Shown here piece after piece: positions 1 to 6,649 of a stretch of DNA of 9,708 bases. Origin of the DNA: Pseudomonadota bacterium (lineage in GTDB: Bacteria > Pseudomonadota > Gammaproteobacteria > Burkholderiales > SG8-39); contig JAJZUN010000070.1 in the NCBI GenBank assembly GCA_021848555.1, positions 1 through 9,708 of the forward strand. The letters are read 5' to 3'. The notes beneath the pieces are model-generated. The model did no database searches. It had not been told where the DNA came from and worked only from the letters and a program-made list of their open reading frames with translations. Position 1 is the stretch's first letter. Each line of letters opens with the position of its first letter. Both the position numbers and the translations under genes were made by a program.

Positions 1-808
1 GATCCAGCCGGGAGAGCGAGGCGTAGAGCGTCGTGGTCTTGCCCGAGCCGGTCGGCCCGGTTACGAGGATGATGCCGTGCGGCTCGCGGATCAGCTTGTC
101 CATGAAGGCGAGCGTCGCATCGTCCATTCCCAGCTTCGCGAGGTCGAGCCTTCCGGCCTGCTTGTCCAGCAGGCGCAGCACCACGCGTTCGCCGTGCCCG
201 GTCGGAATGGTCGACACCCGGACGTCGATCGGCTTGCCCGCCACGCGCAGCGTGATGCGCCCGTCCTGCGGCAGGCGCTTTTCCGCAATGTCGAGCTGGG
301 CCATGATCTTGATGCGCGACACGATCGCGCCGTGCAGCGCGCGCGCCGGCTCGATCAGGTCGCGCAGCGTGCCGTCGATGCGCAGGCGCACCACCGAGCG
401 CGCCTCGAAAGGTTCGATGTGGATGTCGGAGGCGCCGTCGCGCAAGGCCTGCGTGAACAGGGCATTGATCAAACGGATCAGCGGCGCGTCGTTCTGGCTC
501 TCGAGCAGATCCTCCACTCGCGGGATGTCCTGCAGCAGCCGGGACAGATCGAAGTCCTGCGCCAGGTCGTCGGCAAGCGCCGCGGCGCCGGCATCGGCCG
601 CGTTGTACAGGGTCGAGACGATTTCGTCGAACTCGTCGGCGCCTACGCGCCGCGCCTGCAGCGGCACGCCGAGCGAGCGGCGCAGTTCGGCCAGCGCGCC
701 CGCCTGGGTGCCGTTGCGCACCGCCACCTGCGCCACGTCATCGCCCATGCCGGTGACGACGACGCCTTTGGCCTTGGCAAAGGCGTAAGGGACGACCGGT
801 TTGATCAT
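1..808 (-). CDS. gspE: Type II secretion ATPase GspE, N-terminal 269 residues (partial, runs off left edge)
   Basis: Cytoplasmic AAA+-like ATPase that powers pseudopilus assembly at the inner-membrane platform by binding GspL and GspF. My translation from the minus-strand ATG at 808-806 starts MIKPVVPYAFAKAKGV, a typical GspE opening. An N1E/N2E-like region (about residues 5-150) includes the conserved SDIHIEPFE segment at 127-135 and RLRIDGTLRD at 141-150. The Walker A motif GPTGSGKT is at 251-258, followed by TTLYASL. The Asp box end, Walker B, His box and zinc-binding tetracysteine motif would lie beyond the left edge, so ATPase integrity cannot be judged. The start codon overlaps the gspD stop as ATGA (4 bp), implying translational coupling with gspD. 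PilB-type pilus ATPases are related, but the position after a GspD-type secretin makes GspE the clear call. Confidence 0.97.
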   Translation of the reverse strand, partial: MIKPVVPYAFAKAKGVVVTGMGDDVAQVAVRNGTQAGALAELRRSLGVPLQARRVGADEFDEIVSTLYNAADAGAAALADDLAQDFDLSRLLQDIPRVEDLLESQNDAPLIRLINALFTQALRDGASDIHIEPFEARSVVRLRIDGTLRDLIEPARALHGAIVSRIKIMAQLDIAEKRLPQDGRITLRVAGKPIDVRVSTIPTGHGERVVLRLLDKQAGRLDLAKLGMDDATLAFMDKLIREPHGIILVTGPTGSGKTTTLYASLSRLD

Positions 809-2868
809 TGGGCCGCGGCGGGCTTGTCCGCGGCCGCCGGAGCGGAATTCTGGCGCGGCGGCAGGCTGGGCGACCCGAAATCCGGAAGGATGCTGGGCAT
901 GGGCCGGGTCTTGCCCTGTTCGCCCAGGATGTAGTCGTAGCGGTCGGTGGTAAGCGTGTCGGCGCGCTCGGCGCTCCGGAGCAGCGTCGGCCGCAGGAAC
1001 ACCATGAGATTGGTCTTGTTGCGCAGGCGCGTGTTGTACTTGAACAGCCCGCCGATTATCGGCAGGTCGCCGAGTCCCGGAATCTTGCTGACGCCGTCGT
1101 TGAACGTGTCCTGCATCAGGCCGCCGATCACCACGATCTGGCCATCGTCGACCAGCACCGTCGAGTCGACCGAGCGCTTGTTGGTAATAATGCCCGAGGC
1201 GCCGCTCGAGTCCACGCTCGATACCTCCTGCGAGATCTGCAAGCGCACCGCGCCGCCTTCGGAGATCTGCGGCTTGATTTTCAGCGTCAGGCCGACGTCC
1301 TTGCGCTCGATCGTCTGAAACGGCGTCGGTGTCGTCGCCGCCGCCGACACGGCGTACTGGCCGGTCACGAACGGCACGTTCTGGCCGATCACGATCTTCG
1401 CTTCCTCGTTGTCCAGGGTCAGCAGCGTCGGCGTCGACAGGATGTTCGCGTTGGCGTCGTTCTCCAGCGCGCGCAGCAGCAGGCCGAGGTTCAGAATCTC
1501 GGTGGTGGTACCCGGGATCTTGATCGTGCCCTTCACCACGCCGATGTTCAGCCCCTGCCCGGCCGCGGTCGGATTCTGCGAAATTCCGGCAATGTTCTGC
1601 GAGGCATTGCCGAAATTGGTGCCGCCGAAGCCCTGCACGTTGGTCTTGGCGAGTCCGCCCAGGCTCTGCCACTGGATGCCGAACTCCGCCGCCTTGTTGG
1701 CGCTGACCTCGGCGATCAGGGCTTCGACATAGACTTGCGCCCGGCGCACGTCGAGCTTCTCCACCGCGGCGCGCAGATTGTTGTAAATCGCATCGGGCGC
1801 GGTGATGATAATCGAGTTGGTGGCCGCATCCGCCTGAATGATGCCGGGCCGGGAGGCGCTGGTCTGCCCCGCTGCCGGCGCCTGCCCCAGAGGCGACCCC
1901 GCAGCGGTCGGCAGCTGGCCCGCCGTGCCCACCGTCTCGCCGCTGTAGATCGCGCGCAAGACTTCCGCCAGTTTCACCGCCTGCGCGTTCTTCAGGTAGA
2001 TCACATGGATATTGCCGCCGGCGCTGGTGGGCGAGTCCAGCATCGCCGCCAATTCGCGCACGCGCCGCAGGCGCGCCGGATCGCCGGCGCGCGCGAGCAG
2101 GCTGTTCGAGCGCGCGTCCGCGGCGATGGTAAAGCGGCTGGTCGGATCCGCCGCCTGCACCGGCTCGGCGACCAGGCGGCTGATGGTCTGCGCCACGTCG
2201 ACCGCGGAAGCGTATCGAAGCGGGATCATGATCGAATCGGAATCGGTCGGCTGGTCCACCGACTCGATGATTTTCTCGATGCGCTGCAGATTGCTCGCGT
2301 AGTCCGTGACCACCAGCGAGTTGTTGCCCGGATACGCGGTGACGCTGTTGTTCGGGCTGATCAGCGGGCGCAACACCGTCACCAGTTGCGCCGCGGATTC
2401 GTGTTTCAGCTTGAACACCTGCGTCTGGATGGTGTCCCCGCCGGCGCGGGAGCGCGGCTCCTGCGGTCCCTGCGTGGGGCTGCGGTGCAGCTTGGCATCG
2501 ATCTCCGGCACGATCATGACCATGCCGCGTTCCTCGACCGCGGCAAACCCCTGCAGGCGCAGCGCGGACAGGAACACCTGGTAGACCAGCGCCCTGGACA
2601 TCGGCTTGGCCGAGACGATATTGATCGTGCCCTTGACGCGCGGATCGAGAACGAAGTTCTTCCCGGTGATTTCGCTCACCGCCTTGACCACGCCCTCGAT
2701 GTCGGCGTTGACGAAGTTGAGCGTGACCACGTCGGGGCCGCTGGCGCGCGCGGCCGGGGCATCGCCCGGGCTCGGCGGGGTGGACATGTCGGCAGACCAG
2801 GCCTGCGCGCTGCAGACTGTCAGGGCGGCCCAGAGGAAACCCGTTCGCAACCAACGATAGTGCTTCAT
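805..2868 (-). CDS. gspD: Type II secretion system secretin GspD
   Basis: Outer-membrane secretin that forms the multimeric exit channel of the T2SS. From the ATG at 2868-2866 it is 687 aa, normal for the family. Residues 1-26 look like a Sec signal peptide (MKHYRWLRTG, a hydrophobic core, then AQAWSA); the Cys at 19 lacks a proper lipobox. Domain order: N0 about 48-122, N1 147-207, N2 211-279 and N3 286-374. N3 holds a low-complexity Gly/Ala/Pro/Gln insert at about 312-342. The secretin core is about 378-630, with the signature IPGLGDLPIIGGLFK at 596-610. A Pro/Ala-rich tail (631-687) could be a pilotin-binding or disordered end. The frame stays open upstream into gspC, but the signal peptide and a GAGGA ribosome binding site 6 nt before the ATG support this start. 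It lies 61 bp after gspC and overlaps gspE by 4 bp. Confidence 0.97.
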   Translation of the reverse strand: MKHYRWLRTGFLWAALTVCSAQAWSADMSTPPSPGDAPAARASGPDVVTLNFVNADIEGVVKAVSEITGKNFVLDPRVKGTINIVSAKPMSRALVYQVFLSALRLQGFAAVEERGMVMIVPEIDAKLHRSPTQGPQEPRSRAGGDTIQTQVFKLKHESAAQLVTVLRPLISPNNSVTAYPGNNSLVVTDYASNLQRIEKIIESVDQPTDSDSIMIPLRYASAVDVAQTISRLVAEPVQAADPTSRFTIAADARSNSLLARAGDPARLRRVRELAAMLDSPTSAGGNIHVIYLKNAQAVKLAEVLRAIYSGETVGTAGQLPTAAGSPLGQAPAAGQTSASRPGIIQADAATNSIIITAPDAIYNNLRAAVEKLDVRRAQVYVEALIAEVSANKAAEFGIQWQSLGGLAKTNVQGFGGTNFGNASQNIAGISQNPTAAGQGLNIGVVKGTIKIPGTTTEILNLGLLLRALENDANANILSTPTLLTLDNEEAKIVIGQNVPFVTGQYAVSAAATTPTPFQTIERKDVGLTLKIKPQISEGGAVRLQISQEVSSVDSSGASGIITNKRSVDSTVLVDDGQIVVIGGLMQDTFNDGVSKIPGLGDLPIIGGLFKYNTRLRNKTNLMVFLRPTLLRSAERADTLTTDRYDYILGEQGKTRPMPSILPDFGSPSLPPRQNSAPAAADKPAAAQ

Positions 2869-2929
2869 AGACGATCCTCGGGCATGCCCAGAATGTGCGT
2901 AGGCGTGGTGGTAAGAAACAACAGGGCGT

Positions 2930-3547
2930 TCAATCATTTTCTTCTCGCCGGCGAGAGGAGCCTCGGGCGCGCGGAGCAAGCGCCGGCGCGGCGGCAGGCG
3001 GCGCGACAGTCTGTGCCGCCGCCTGTGCAGCTTGTGCGGCCTGCGTAGCTTGCTGGGTCTGGGGAACACTGTATTGCGCGGCTTTCGGCGCCGCCGGGGC
3101 GGAAACTTTGCGTTCCGGCCAGGCGAGCGTCTCGCGCACGCCGTTGCGCTCCAGGATGACGTGATCGGCAAGCACCCGGGCGAGGCCGATGCCGGGCGCG
3201 ACGTCCTCGCCCTCGTGCACCGCCAGTAACTGCTTGCCCTCGAGCTGCAGCACCGCATAGCCGCGCCGGCCGCCCGAGGCCGCCACCACGCCCAGCAGCT
3301 TGATCGCGATTCCGGTCGGTGCGGCGGCAGCCTGGTTGCGCGGCACGCTGCCGAACACGGCGCCGGCCGAGGCGACACTGCCGGTCTGCGCCGCAGTCGC
3401 CTCCGTGCGCAGCTGCGGGCGCGGCGCAAACCACACCCAGGTCCAGTAGGCGAGCACCGCCCCGAGCAATGCGACCGCAGCCAGCGTCAGCAAAGACACG
3501 AGGGCCGTTTGCGCGAGACCTGATCGACCCAAGGGGAGCGCCTGCAT
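2930..3547 (-). CDS. gspC: Type II secretion system inner-membrane connector GspC (short, no PDZ domain)
   Basis: Bitopic inner-membrane protein whose periplasmic homology region contacts the secretin N0 domain, linking platform and channel. The 205-aa product has a short cytoplasmic N-terminus, one membrane helix at about 13-38, an Ala-rich linker, and the HR domain at about 79-143 (IKLLGVVAASGGRRGYAVLQ, then GEDVAPGIGLARVLADHVIL). After the HR come only about 60 low-complexity residues: Pro/Ala/Gln-rich with an AQAAQAAQAAAQ stretch at 169-180 and a basic end. No PDZ or coiled-coil domain of the longer GspC/XcpP proteins is evident; short GspC forms are known. A strong GGAGGA ribosome binding site lies 3 nt before the ATG. 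It is the first gene of the minus-strand gspC-D-E unit and diverges from gspG. Confidence 0.92.
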   Translation of the reverse strand: MQALPLGRSGLAQTALVSLLTLAAVALLGAVLAYWTWVWFAPRPQLRTEATAAQTGSVASAGAVFGSVPRNQAAAAPTGIAIKLLGVVAASGGRRGYAVLQLEGKQLLAVHEGEDVAPGIGLARVLADHVILERNGVRETLAWPERKVSAPAAPKAAQYSVPQTQQATQAAQAAQAAAQTVAPPAAAPALAPRARGSSRRREEND

Positions 3548-3623
3548 TCTTCCTCCATTGCCATTCGCGCGCTGGAAATAGTCCCGGCCGGGCGCAGTAA
3601 TCGGCCAGATGCATCAACTGAAC

Positions 3624-3635
3624 CATTATATAATG
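3624..3635. promoter_or_regulatory. Palindrome 1 (CATTATATAATG): possible operator or two-way -10 element
   Basis: A perfect 12-bp inverted repeat, extending to 14 bp with the flanking C and G at 3623 and 3636. It carries TATAAT on the plus strand at 3629-3634 and on the minus strand at 3630-3625. On the minus strand it is suitably placed to serve gspC, whose start codon is about 80 bp away. The nearest minus-strand -35 candidate at 17-bp spacing is CTCGAA, a poor match. Whether it is a promoter core, a regulator-binding site or both cannot be told from sequence alone. Confidence 0.55.
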
Positions 3636-3676
3636 GAAGCCGTTCGATTCGAGGCGGCCCGGTGCATCAGCGCACG

Positions 3677-3688
3677 CATTATATAATG
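3677..3688. promoter_or_regulatory. Palindrome 2 (CATTATATAATG): possible operator or gspG -10 element
   Basis: Identical to palindrome 1 and exactly 53 bp to its right. The plus-strand TATAAT at 3682-3687 would start transcription near 3694, about 50 nt before the preferred gspG start codon at 3744. A start there would leave the alternative ATG at 3696 practically leaderless, which favours the downstream start. No -35 hexamer resembling TTGACA sits 16-18 bp upstream. Confidence 0.55.
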
Positions 3689-3743
3689 AAAGCCGATGCT
3701 TCCGAGACGCGGAACTTCAATTGCTGACGGAGATGAATTGGCG

Positions 3744-4178
3744 ATGCTAATCAGGGTTCGCGGGCTGCGTGGTTTCACCTTGCTCGAAATAATGGTGGTC
3801 ATCGTCATCCTCGGCATACTCGCCGCCCTGGTCGTGCCCAAGATCATCAGCCGCCCCGACGAGGCGCGGGTGATCGCCGCCAAACAGGACATCGCGAGCC
3901 TGATGCAGGCGCTCAAGCTCTACCGGCTGGACAATCAGCGCTACCCGACGACCGAGCAGGGATTGCAGGCGCTGGTGGCCAAACCGACGACCGCACCGAT
4001 TCCGCTCAACTGGAAACAGGGCGGCTACGTCGAAAGGCTGCCCAAGGATCCCTGGGGCAGCATCTACCAGTACCTGAATCCGGGGGTGCGCGGCGAGATC
4101 GACGTTTTCAGCTACGGCGCGGACGGGGCACCCGGCGGCGAGGGCAACGACGCTGACATCGGCTCCTGGAATCTCTAG
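3744..4178 (+). CDS. gspG: Major pseudopilin GspG
   Basis: Major subunit of the periplasmic pseudopilus that pushes substrates through the secretin. From the ATG at 3744 it is 144 aa, the usual size. The leader [10 protein letters not shown] ends in Gly(-1) and is followed by FTLLE, giving Phe(+1) and Glu(+5), the prepilin peptidase site; the hydrophobic helix continues to about residue 33. The body has family hallmarks: [21 protein letters not shown] at about 57-77, [13 protein letters not shown] at 102-114, and an Asp/Gly-rich end ([19 protein letters not shown], 124-142) matching the calcium-binding loop region of GspG proteins. In-frame alternatives are TTG 3738, better spaced from the GGAG at 3729-3732, and ATG 3696, which gives a 26-aa leader. 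The gene is certain, the exact start is not. It is the first gene of the gspG-N operon. Confidence 0.96.
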   Translation: MLIRVRGLRGFTLLEIMVVIVILGILAALVVPKIISRPDEARVIAAKQDIASLMQALKLYRLDNQRYPTTEQGLQALVAKPTTAPIPLNWKQGGYVERLPKDPWGSIYQYLNPGVRGEIDVFSYGADGAPGGEGNDADIGSWNL

Positions 4179-4188
4179 GGTAGCAACC

Positions 4189-4710
4189 ATGAGGCGCGTG
4201 ATCATCTCGGGCCGGAGCCGGGGCTTCACGCTGATCGAAATGCTCGTGGTGCTGATGATCATGGGCCTGTTCGTCGGGCTGGTCAGCACCATCACGCAAC
4301 CGGACGAGCGAGCCGTGCTTCAGCTGGAGGCGGAGCGCCTGTCGCAGCTCCTGGATTTCGCCGCCACCGAAGCGCGGCTCACCGGAAAATCGATCGCCTG
4401 GACCGCCGAGGAATCCGGCTACCGCTTCTGGCGCGCGGGCGACGACGGCGCATGGTCCGAGATCCGCGACAGCGAACTGCTGCGCGAGCGAGCCCTGCCG
4501 CAGGGCATGGCCGTTTCGGATTTCCATGTCGAAAACATGCGGCCGCAGGGCGCCATGCGCCTGGAGTTTGCCCCCCAGGGCTCGTCGCTCGCTTTCACCA
4601 TCGGCATGTCGCTCGGGGCGGCGCGCTATGCGGTGACCGGATCCCCGGTCGGGGAGGTGCGCGTGGTGCCGGGCGAGGGAAAGACCGATGGTCAAGTCGC
4701 GCTGCGCTAG
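4189..4710 (+). CDS. gspH: Minor pseudopilin GspH
   Basis: Minor pseudopilin thought to join the GspI-J-K tip complex to the GspG fibre. The 173-aa product has a 12-residue basic leader (MRRVIISGRSRG) followed by FTLIEMLVVL, giving Gly(-1), Phe(+1) and Glu(+5) for prepilin peptidase cleavage and methylation. The hydrophobic helix runs to about residue 35. The rest is a soluble domain of the GspH/FimT type, opening with a helix at about 43-67 (LQLEAERLSQLLDFAATEAR) and containing SGYRFWRAGDDGAW. It begins 10 bp after gspG with only a weak AGGG-type ribosome binding site, and its end overlaps the gspI start by 23 bp. Identity rests on the pilin signature, size and fixed position between gspG and gspI. 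Confidence 0.94.
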   Translation: MRRVIISGRSRGFTLIEMLVVLMIMGLFVGLVSTITQPDERAVLQLEAERLSQLLDFAATEARLTGKSIAWTAEESGYRFWRAGDDGAWSEIRDSELLRERALPQGMAVSDFHVENMRPQGAMRLEFAPQGSSLAFTIGMSLGAARYAVTGSPVGEVRVVPGEGKTDGQVALR

Positions 4711-5083
4711 GCGCAACGGATTCACGCTGGTCGAAGTGCTGGTCGCGCTGGCCATCGTTTCGATCGCACTGATGTCGGCCCTGCGCGCGGCGGGACAGGG
4801 CACGAACAACGTCGGCGAATTGCGCTCGCGCCTGCTCGCCGGCTGGGTGGCGGAAAACCTGCTGGCGGAACATCGCGCGCGCGCGGACTGGCTGCCGCCG
4901 GGAATACAGCGCGGCACCGCGCGCCAGGGCGGCCTCGATTTCGCCTGGCGCGAGGAAGTCATCGACACCCCGAATGCCTCTTTCCGCCGCGTCGACGTGC
5001 GCGTTTTCGCGACCGCAGAGGAAACCCATTCCCTGGCCCACCTCGCCGGGTTCATCGTCAATGCGCCGGGGTCGGTCAGATGA
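4688..5083 (+). CDS. gspI: Minor pseudopilin GspI
   Basis: Minor pseudopilin that starts assembly of the tip complex with GspJ and GspK. The 131-aa product has the leader MVKSRCARRNG followed by FTLVEVLVALAIVSIALMS, a standard prepilin peptidase site with Glu(+5) and a helix to about residue 32. The N-A-A-Q-like region of the family appears as RAAGQGTNNVGELRSR, followed by WVAENLLAEHRARADWLPPG at about 48-67, typical of GspI. A purine-rich GAGGGA lies upstream inside gspH. The start overlaps gspH by 23 bp and the stop overlaps the gspJ start as ATGA. Confidence 0.95.
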   Translation: MVKSRCARRNGFTLVEVLVALAIVSIALMSALRAAGQGTNNVGELRSRLLAGWVAENLLAEHRARADWLPPGIQRGTARQGGLDFAWREEVIDTPNASFRRVDVRVFATAEETHSLAHLAGFIVNAPGSVR

Positions 5084-5664
5084 GGCCGGCACGCGGCTTC
5101 ACCCTGATCGAGGTCATGACCGCGCTGCTGGTGCTTTCGCTGCTCGCCCTCATGTCCTACCGCGGGCTGGGCGCCGTGCTCGACGCGCGCGAGCACGTAA
5201 AGCTTGAAACCGAGAAATGGCGGCGCGTGGCGGCTTTTTTTTCGCGTTTCGAGCGCGACGTGGAGCTCGCCGCGCCGCGCGCCGTGCGCACCGCAACAGG
5301 CCTCGCGCCGGCATGGCGCGGCGCACCCGCGGCGACCGCGGAGGCGCGCCTGGAGTTCAGCCGCTTCGCTTCGACCGAGGGCGTCGATACGGCGCGCCGG
5401 ATCGGCTACCGGTTGAACGAAAATCAGGAAATCGAATTGTGGCTGTGGCCGGGGCTGGACGCGGCGCCCGACACCCTGCCCGCGCGCTACCCGGTGCTGG
5501 CCGGAGTGAAAGCGTTCGACCTGCAGTATCTCGATCGGGCGCTGGTCTGGGTCGACGCCTGGCCTGTTTCGAGTGCCGACCTGCCGATTCCGCGCGCCGT
5601 GCGCCTGCGCATCGTGCTCGCGTCGAACGAGGAAATCGTGCGCGTTTTCATGCTGCAGTCATGA
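5080..5664 (+). CDS. gspJ: Minor pseudopilin GspJ
   Basis: Minor pseudopilin of the pseudopilus tip (with GspI and GspK). The 194-aa product has a very short leader, MRPARG, followed by FTLIEVMTALLVLSLLALMSYRG; Phe(+1) and Glu(+5) are present. YRGLGAVLDAREHV and the following WRRVAAFFSRFERDVELAAPRAVR segment (about 47-70) are typical of GspJ. The C-terminal half is a soluble beta-rich domain ending VRLRIVLASNEEIVRVFMLQS. It overlaps gspI and gspK by 4 bp each (ATGA at both ends). Unusual for a GC-rich gene is a run of eight T at 5235-5242 encoding Phe53-Phe54, discussed as a finding. Confidence 0.95.
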   Translation: MRPARGFTLIEVMTALLVLSLLALMSYRGLGAVLDAREHVKLETEKWRRVAAFFSRFERDVELAAPRAVRTATGLAPAWRGAPAATAEARLEFSRFASTEGVDTARRIGYRLNENQEIELWLWPGLDAAPDTLPARYPVLAGVKAFDLQYLDRALVWVDAWPVSSADLPIPRAVRLRIVLASNEEIVRVFMLQS

Positions 5665-6575
5665 GAAATCGGCAACAAGGCGTCGCCATCGTACTCGCCA
5701 TGGGCGTGGTCGCGCTCGCCGCCATGGCCGCCGCCGCGATCCTGGTGTCGCAAAGCACCTGGGCGCGCCAGGTCGAACTCACGACCGACCACATCCAGGC
5801 GCGGGCCGTGCTCCTGGCCGGCGCCGATTGGGCGCGCGCGGTGCTCGCCGACGACCGCCGGGTGAGCAATGTCGATCATCTGGGCGAGCCCTGGGCCCTG
5901 AAGCTGCCCCCGTTGCCGGTCGAGAACGGCGAGCTTATCGGCCAGATCGAGGATCAGCAGGGCGCGTTCAATCTCAACAACCTGGTGACCGAGGGAAAAA
6001 TCAACGTGACCCAGCTCGCCCATTTCCGCAGCCTGCTGGCGACGCTGGGTTTGCCCCCGGAACTCGCCGACGCGCTCGCGGACTGGATCGACACGGACAG
6101 CGAGCCGCAGCCGCGCGACGGGGCGGAAGACGCCTATTATCTGACGCGCAATCCGCCCTACCTGGCCGCCAACCAGCCCTTGATCGACGTGGCCGAACTG
6201 GCGCTGGTGCGCGGCTTCGACGACAATGTGCGTGCGCGCCTGCGCAAATACGTGACCGCCCTACCCGGCTCCACCGCGATCAACGTGAACACCGCGCCGG
6301 CGGAGGTGATTGCGGCGGTGGTCAACGGTCTGGACCTGGGCAGCGCGCAAACCCTGGTCGCGCAGCGGGACCGCGCGTATTTTCTCAGCAACGAGGACTT
6401 CATCCGACAGCTTCCGCGGGGTGCAGAGGTGGCCGCAGGGGACATTGGCGTGAGCAGCAACTACTTCATCGCGACCCTGCGCGTGACCATCGGCGGCGCG
6501 CAGGCGCGCGGCAAGGCGCTGCTCGCACGCGGCGGCAGCGGCTGGCCGGCGGTCTTGTGGCGCAAGTATCTGTGA
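5661..6575 (+). CDS. gspK: Minor pseudopilin / tip protein GspK
   Basis: Largest minor pseudopilin; it caps the pseudopilus tip. From the ATG at 5661 it is 304 aa, normal for GspK. The leader MRNRQQG is followed by VAIVLAMGVVALAAMAAAAI. As expected for GspK, residue +5 is not Glu (Leu here), so it probably cannot add subunits beneath itself in the usual way. Family features: QDQQ-like IEDQQGAFNLNNL at about 96-108, DWIDTDSEPQPRDGAEDAYY at 141-160 (calcium-binding region) and INVNTAPAEVIAAV at 207-220. The frame is open far upstream within gspJ, but the leader peptide and the ATGA overlap with the gspJ stop fix this start. A 70-bp gap follows before gspL. Confidence 0.96.
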   Translation: MRNRQQGVAIVLAMGVVALAAMAAAAILVSQSTWARQVELTTDHIQARAVLLAGADWARAVLADDRRVSNVDHLGEPWALKLPPLPVENGELIGQIEDQQGAFNLNNLVTEGKINVTQLAHFRSLLATLGLPPELADALADWIDTDSEPQPRDGAEDAYYLTRNPPYLAANQPLIDVAELALVRGFDDNVRARLRKYVTALPGSTAINVNTAPAEVIAAVVNGLDLGSAQTLVAQRDRAYFLSNEDFIRQLPRGAEVAAGDIGVSSNYFIATLRVTIGGAQARGKALLARGGSGWPAVLWRKYL

Positions 6576-6649
6576 ACCGCCTGAAGACAAGTGGGGCCTT
6601 GGAAGGAAACGCCGTTTCAGTGATTACCTTGATCGGGACTACGTCATGA
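6572..6649 (+). CDS. Possible 25-codon bridging mini-ORF between gspK and gspL
   Basis: A GTG at 6572-6574 overlaps the gspK stop (GTGA), and this frame stays open for 25 codons until a TGA at 6647-6649 that overlaps the gspL ATG (ATGA). It therefore fills the only sizeable gap in the gspG-N operon exactly. The peptide would read VNRLKTSGALEGNAVSVITL plus five residues and has no recognisable domain or signal. If translated, its likely role is to carry ribosomes from gspK to gspL, since gspL has only a weak ribosome binding site (GGGA at 6635-6638). Short open frames are common at this GC content, so chance is a real alternative. Confidence 0.25.
   Translation: MNRLKTSGALEGNAVSVITLIGTTS

Larger units (their letters stand above)
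3601..3706. repeat. Imperfect 53-bp tandem duplication in the divergent promoter region
   Basis: Unit 1 (3601-3653) and unit 2 (3654-3706) align without gaps at 39 of 53 positions by my hand count. Identity is uneven. The segment CATTATATAATG is identical in both, AAGCCG follows it in both after one variable base, and TGCATCA precedes it in both. The bases between and outside these blocks have diverged. The offset of 53 bp is close to five helical turns, which would put both palindromes on the same DNA face. Neither the preceding 53 bp nor the following stretch contains a third recognisable unit. Confidence 0.85.
3548..3743. promoter_or_regulatory. Divergent gspC/gspG intergenic regulatory region
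   Basis: This 196-bp gap separates the start codons of gspC (leftward) and gspG (rightward), so it should hold the promoters of both T2SS transcription units. It has no convincing gene. It contains the 53-bp tandem duplication with two AT-rich palindromes (listed separately) and a GC palindrome CCCGGCCGGG at 3583-3592 within the likely gspC 5' leader. If the embedded TATAAT elements work as -10 boxes, gspC would get a leader of roughly 70 nt and gspG one of roughly 50 nt. I see no good -35 match at 16-18 bp from any of them, which could mean activator dependence or that the palindromes are operators instead. Confidence 0.7.

Noticed and set aside
33..934. Two long plus-strand open frames antisense to gspE
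   Set aside because: The minus strand translates to GspE with a Walker A motif. The antisense frames are compositional shadows.
808..3048. A 746-codon open frame on the plus strand, antisense to gspD
   Set aside because: It is the complement of a GC-rich gene with strong third-position GC bias. The product is rich in Arg, His, Asp and Val with no domain, while the minus strand encodes an unmistakable secretin.
2934..3626. A 230-codon minus-strand frame overlapping gspC
   Set aside because: Low-complexity Ala/Arg/Gly product in another frame. The gspC frame has the membrane helix, HR domain and strong ribosome binding site.
3633..3727. Two tiny frames starting at the ATGs formed by the palindromes (17 and 13 codons), possible leader peptides before gspG
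   Set aside because: Neither has a ribosome binding site, and the ATGs are explained by the palindrome sequence. The second would begin upstream of the predicted transcription start.
5217..5660. Upstream extension of gspK within gspJ
   Set aside because: The prepilin leader and processing site at 5661 and the ATGA overlap define the start. The extension is out-of-frame gspJ, relevant only to the slippage idea.
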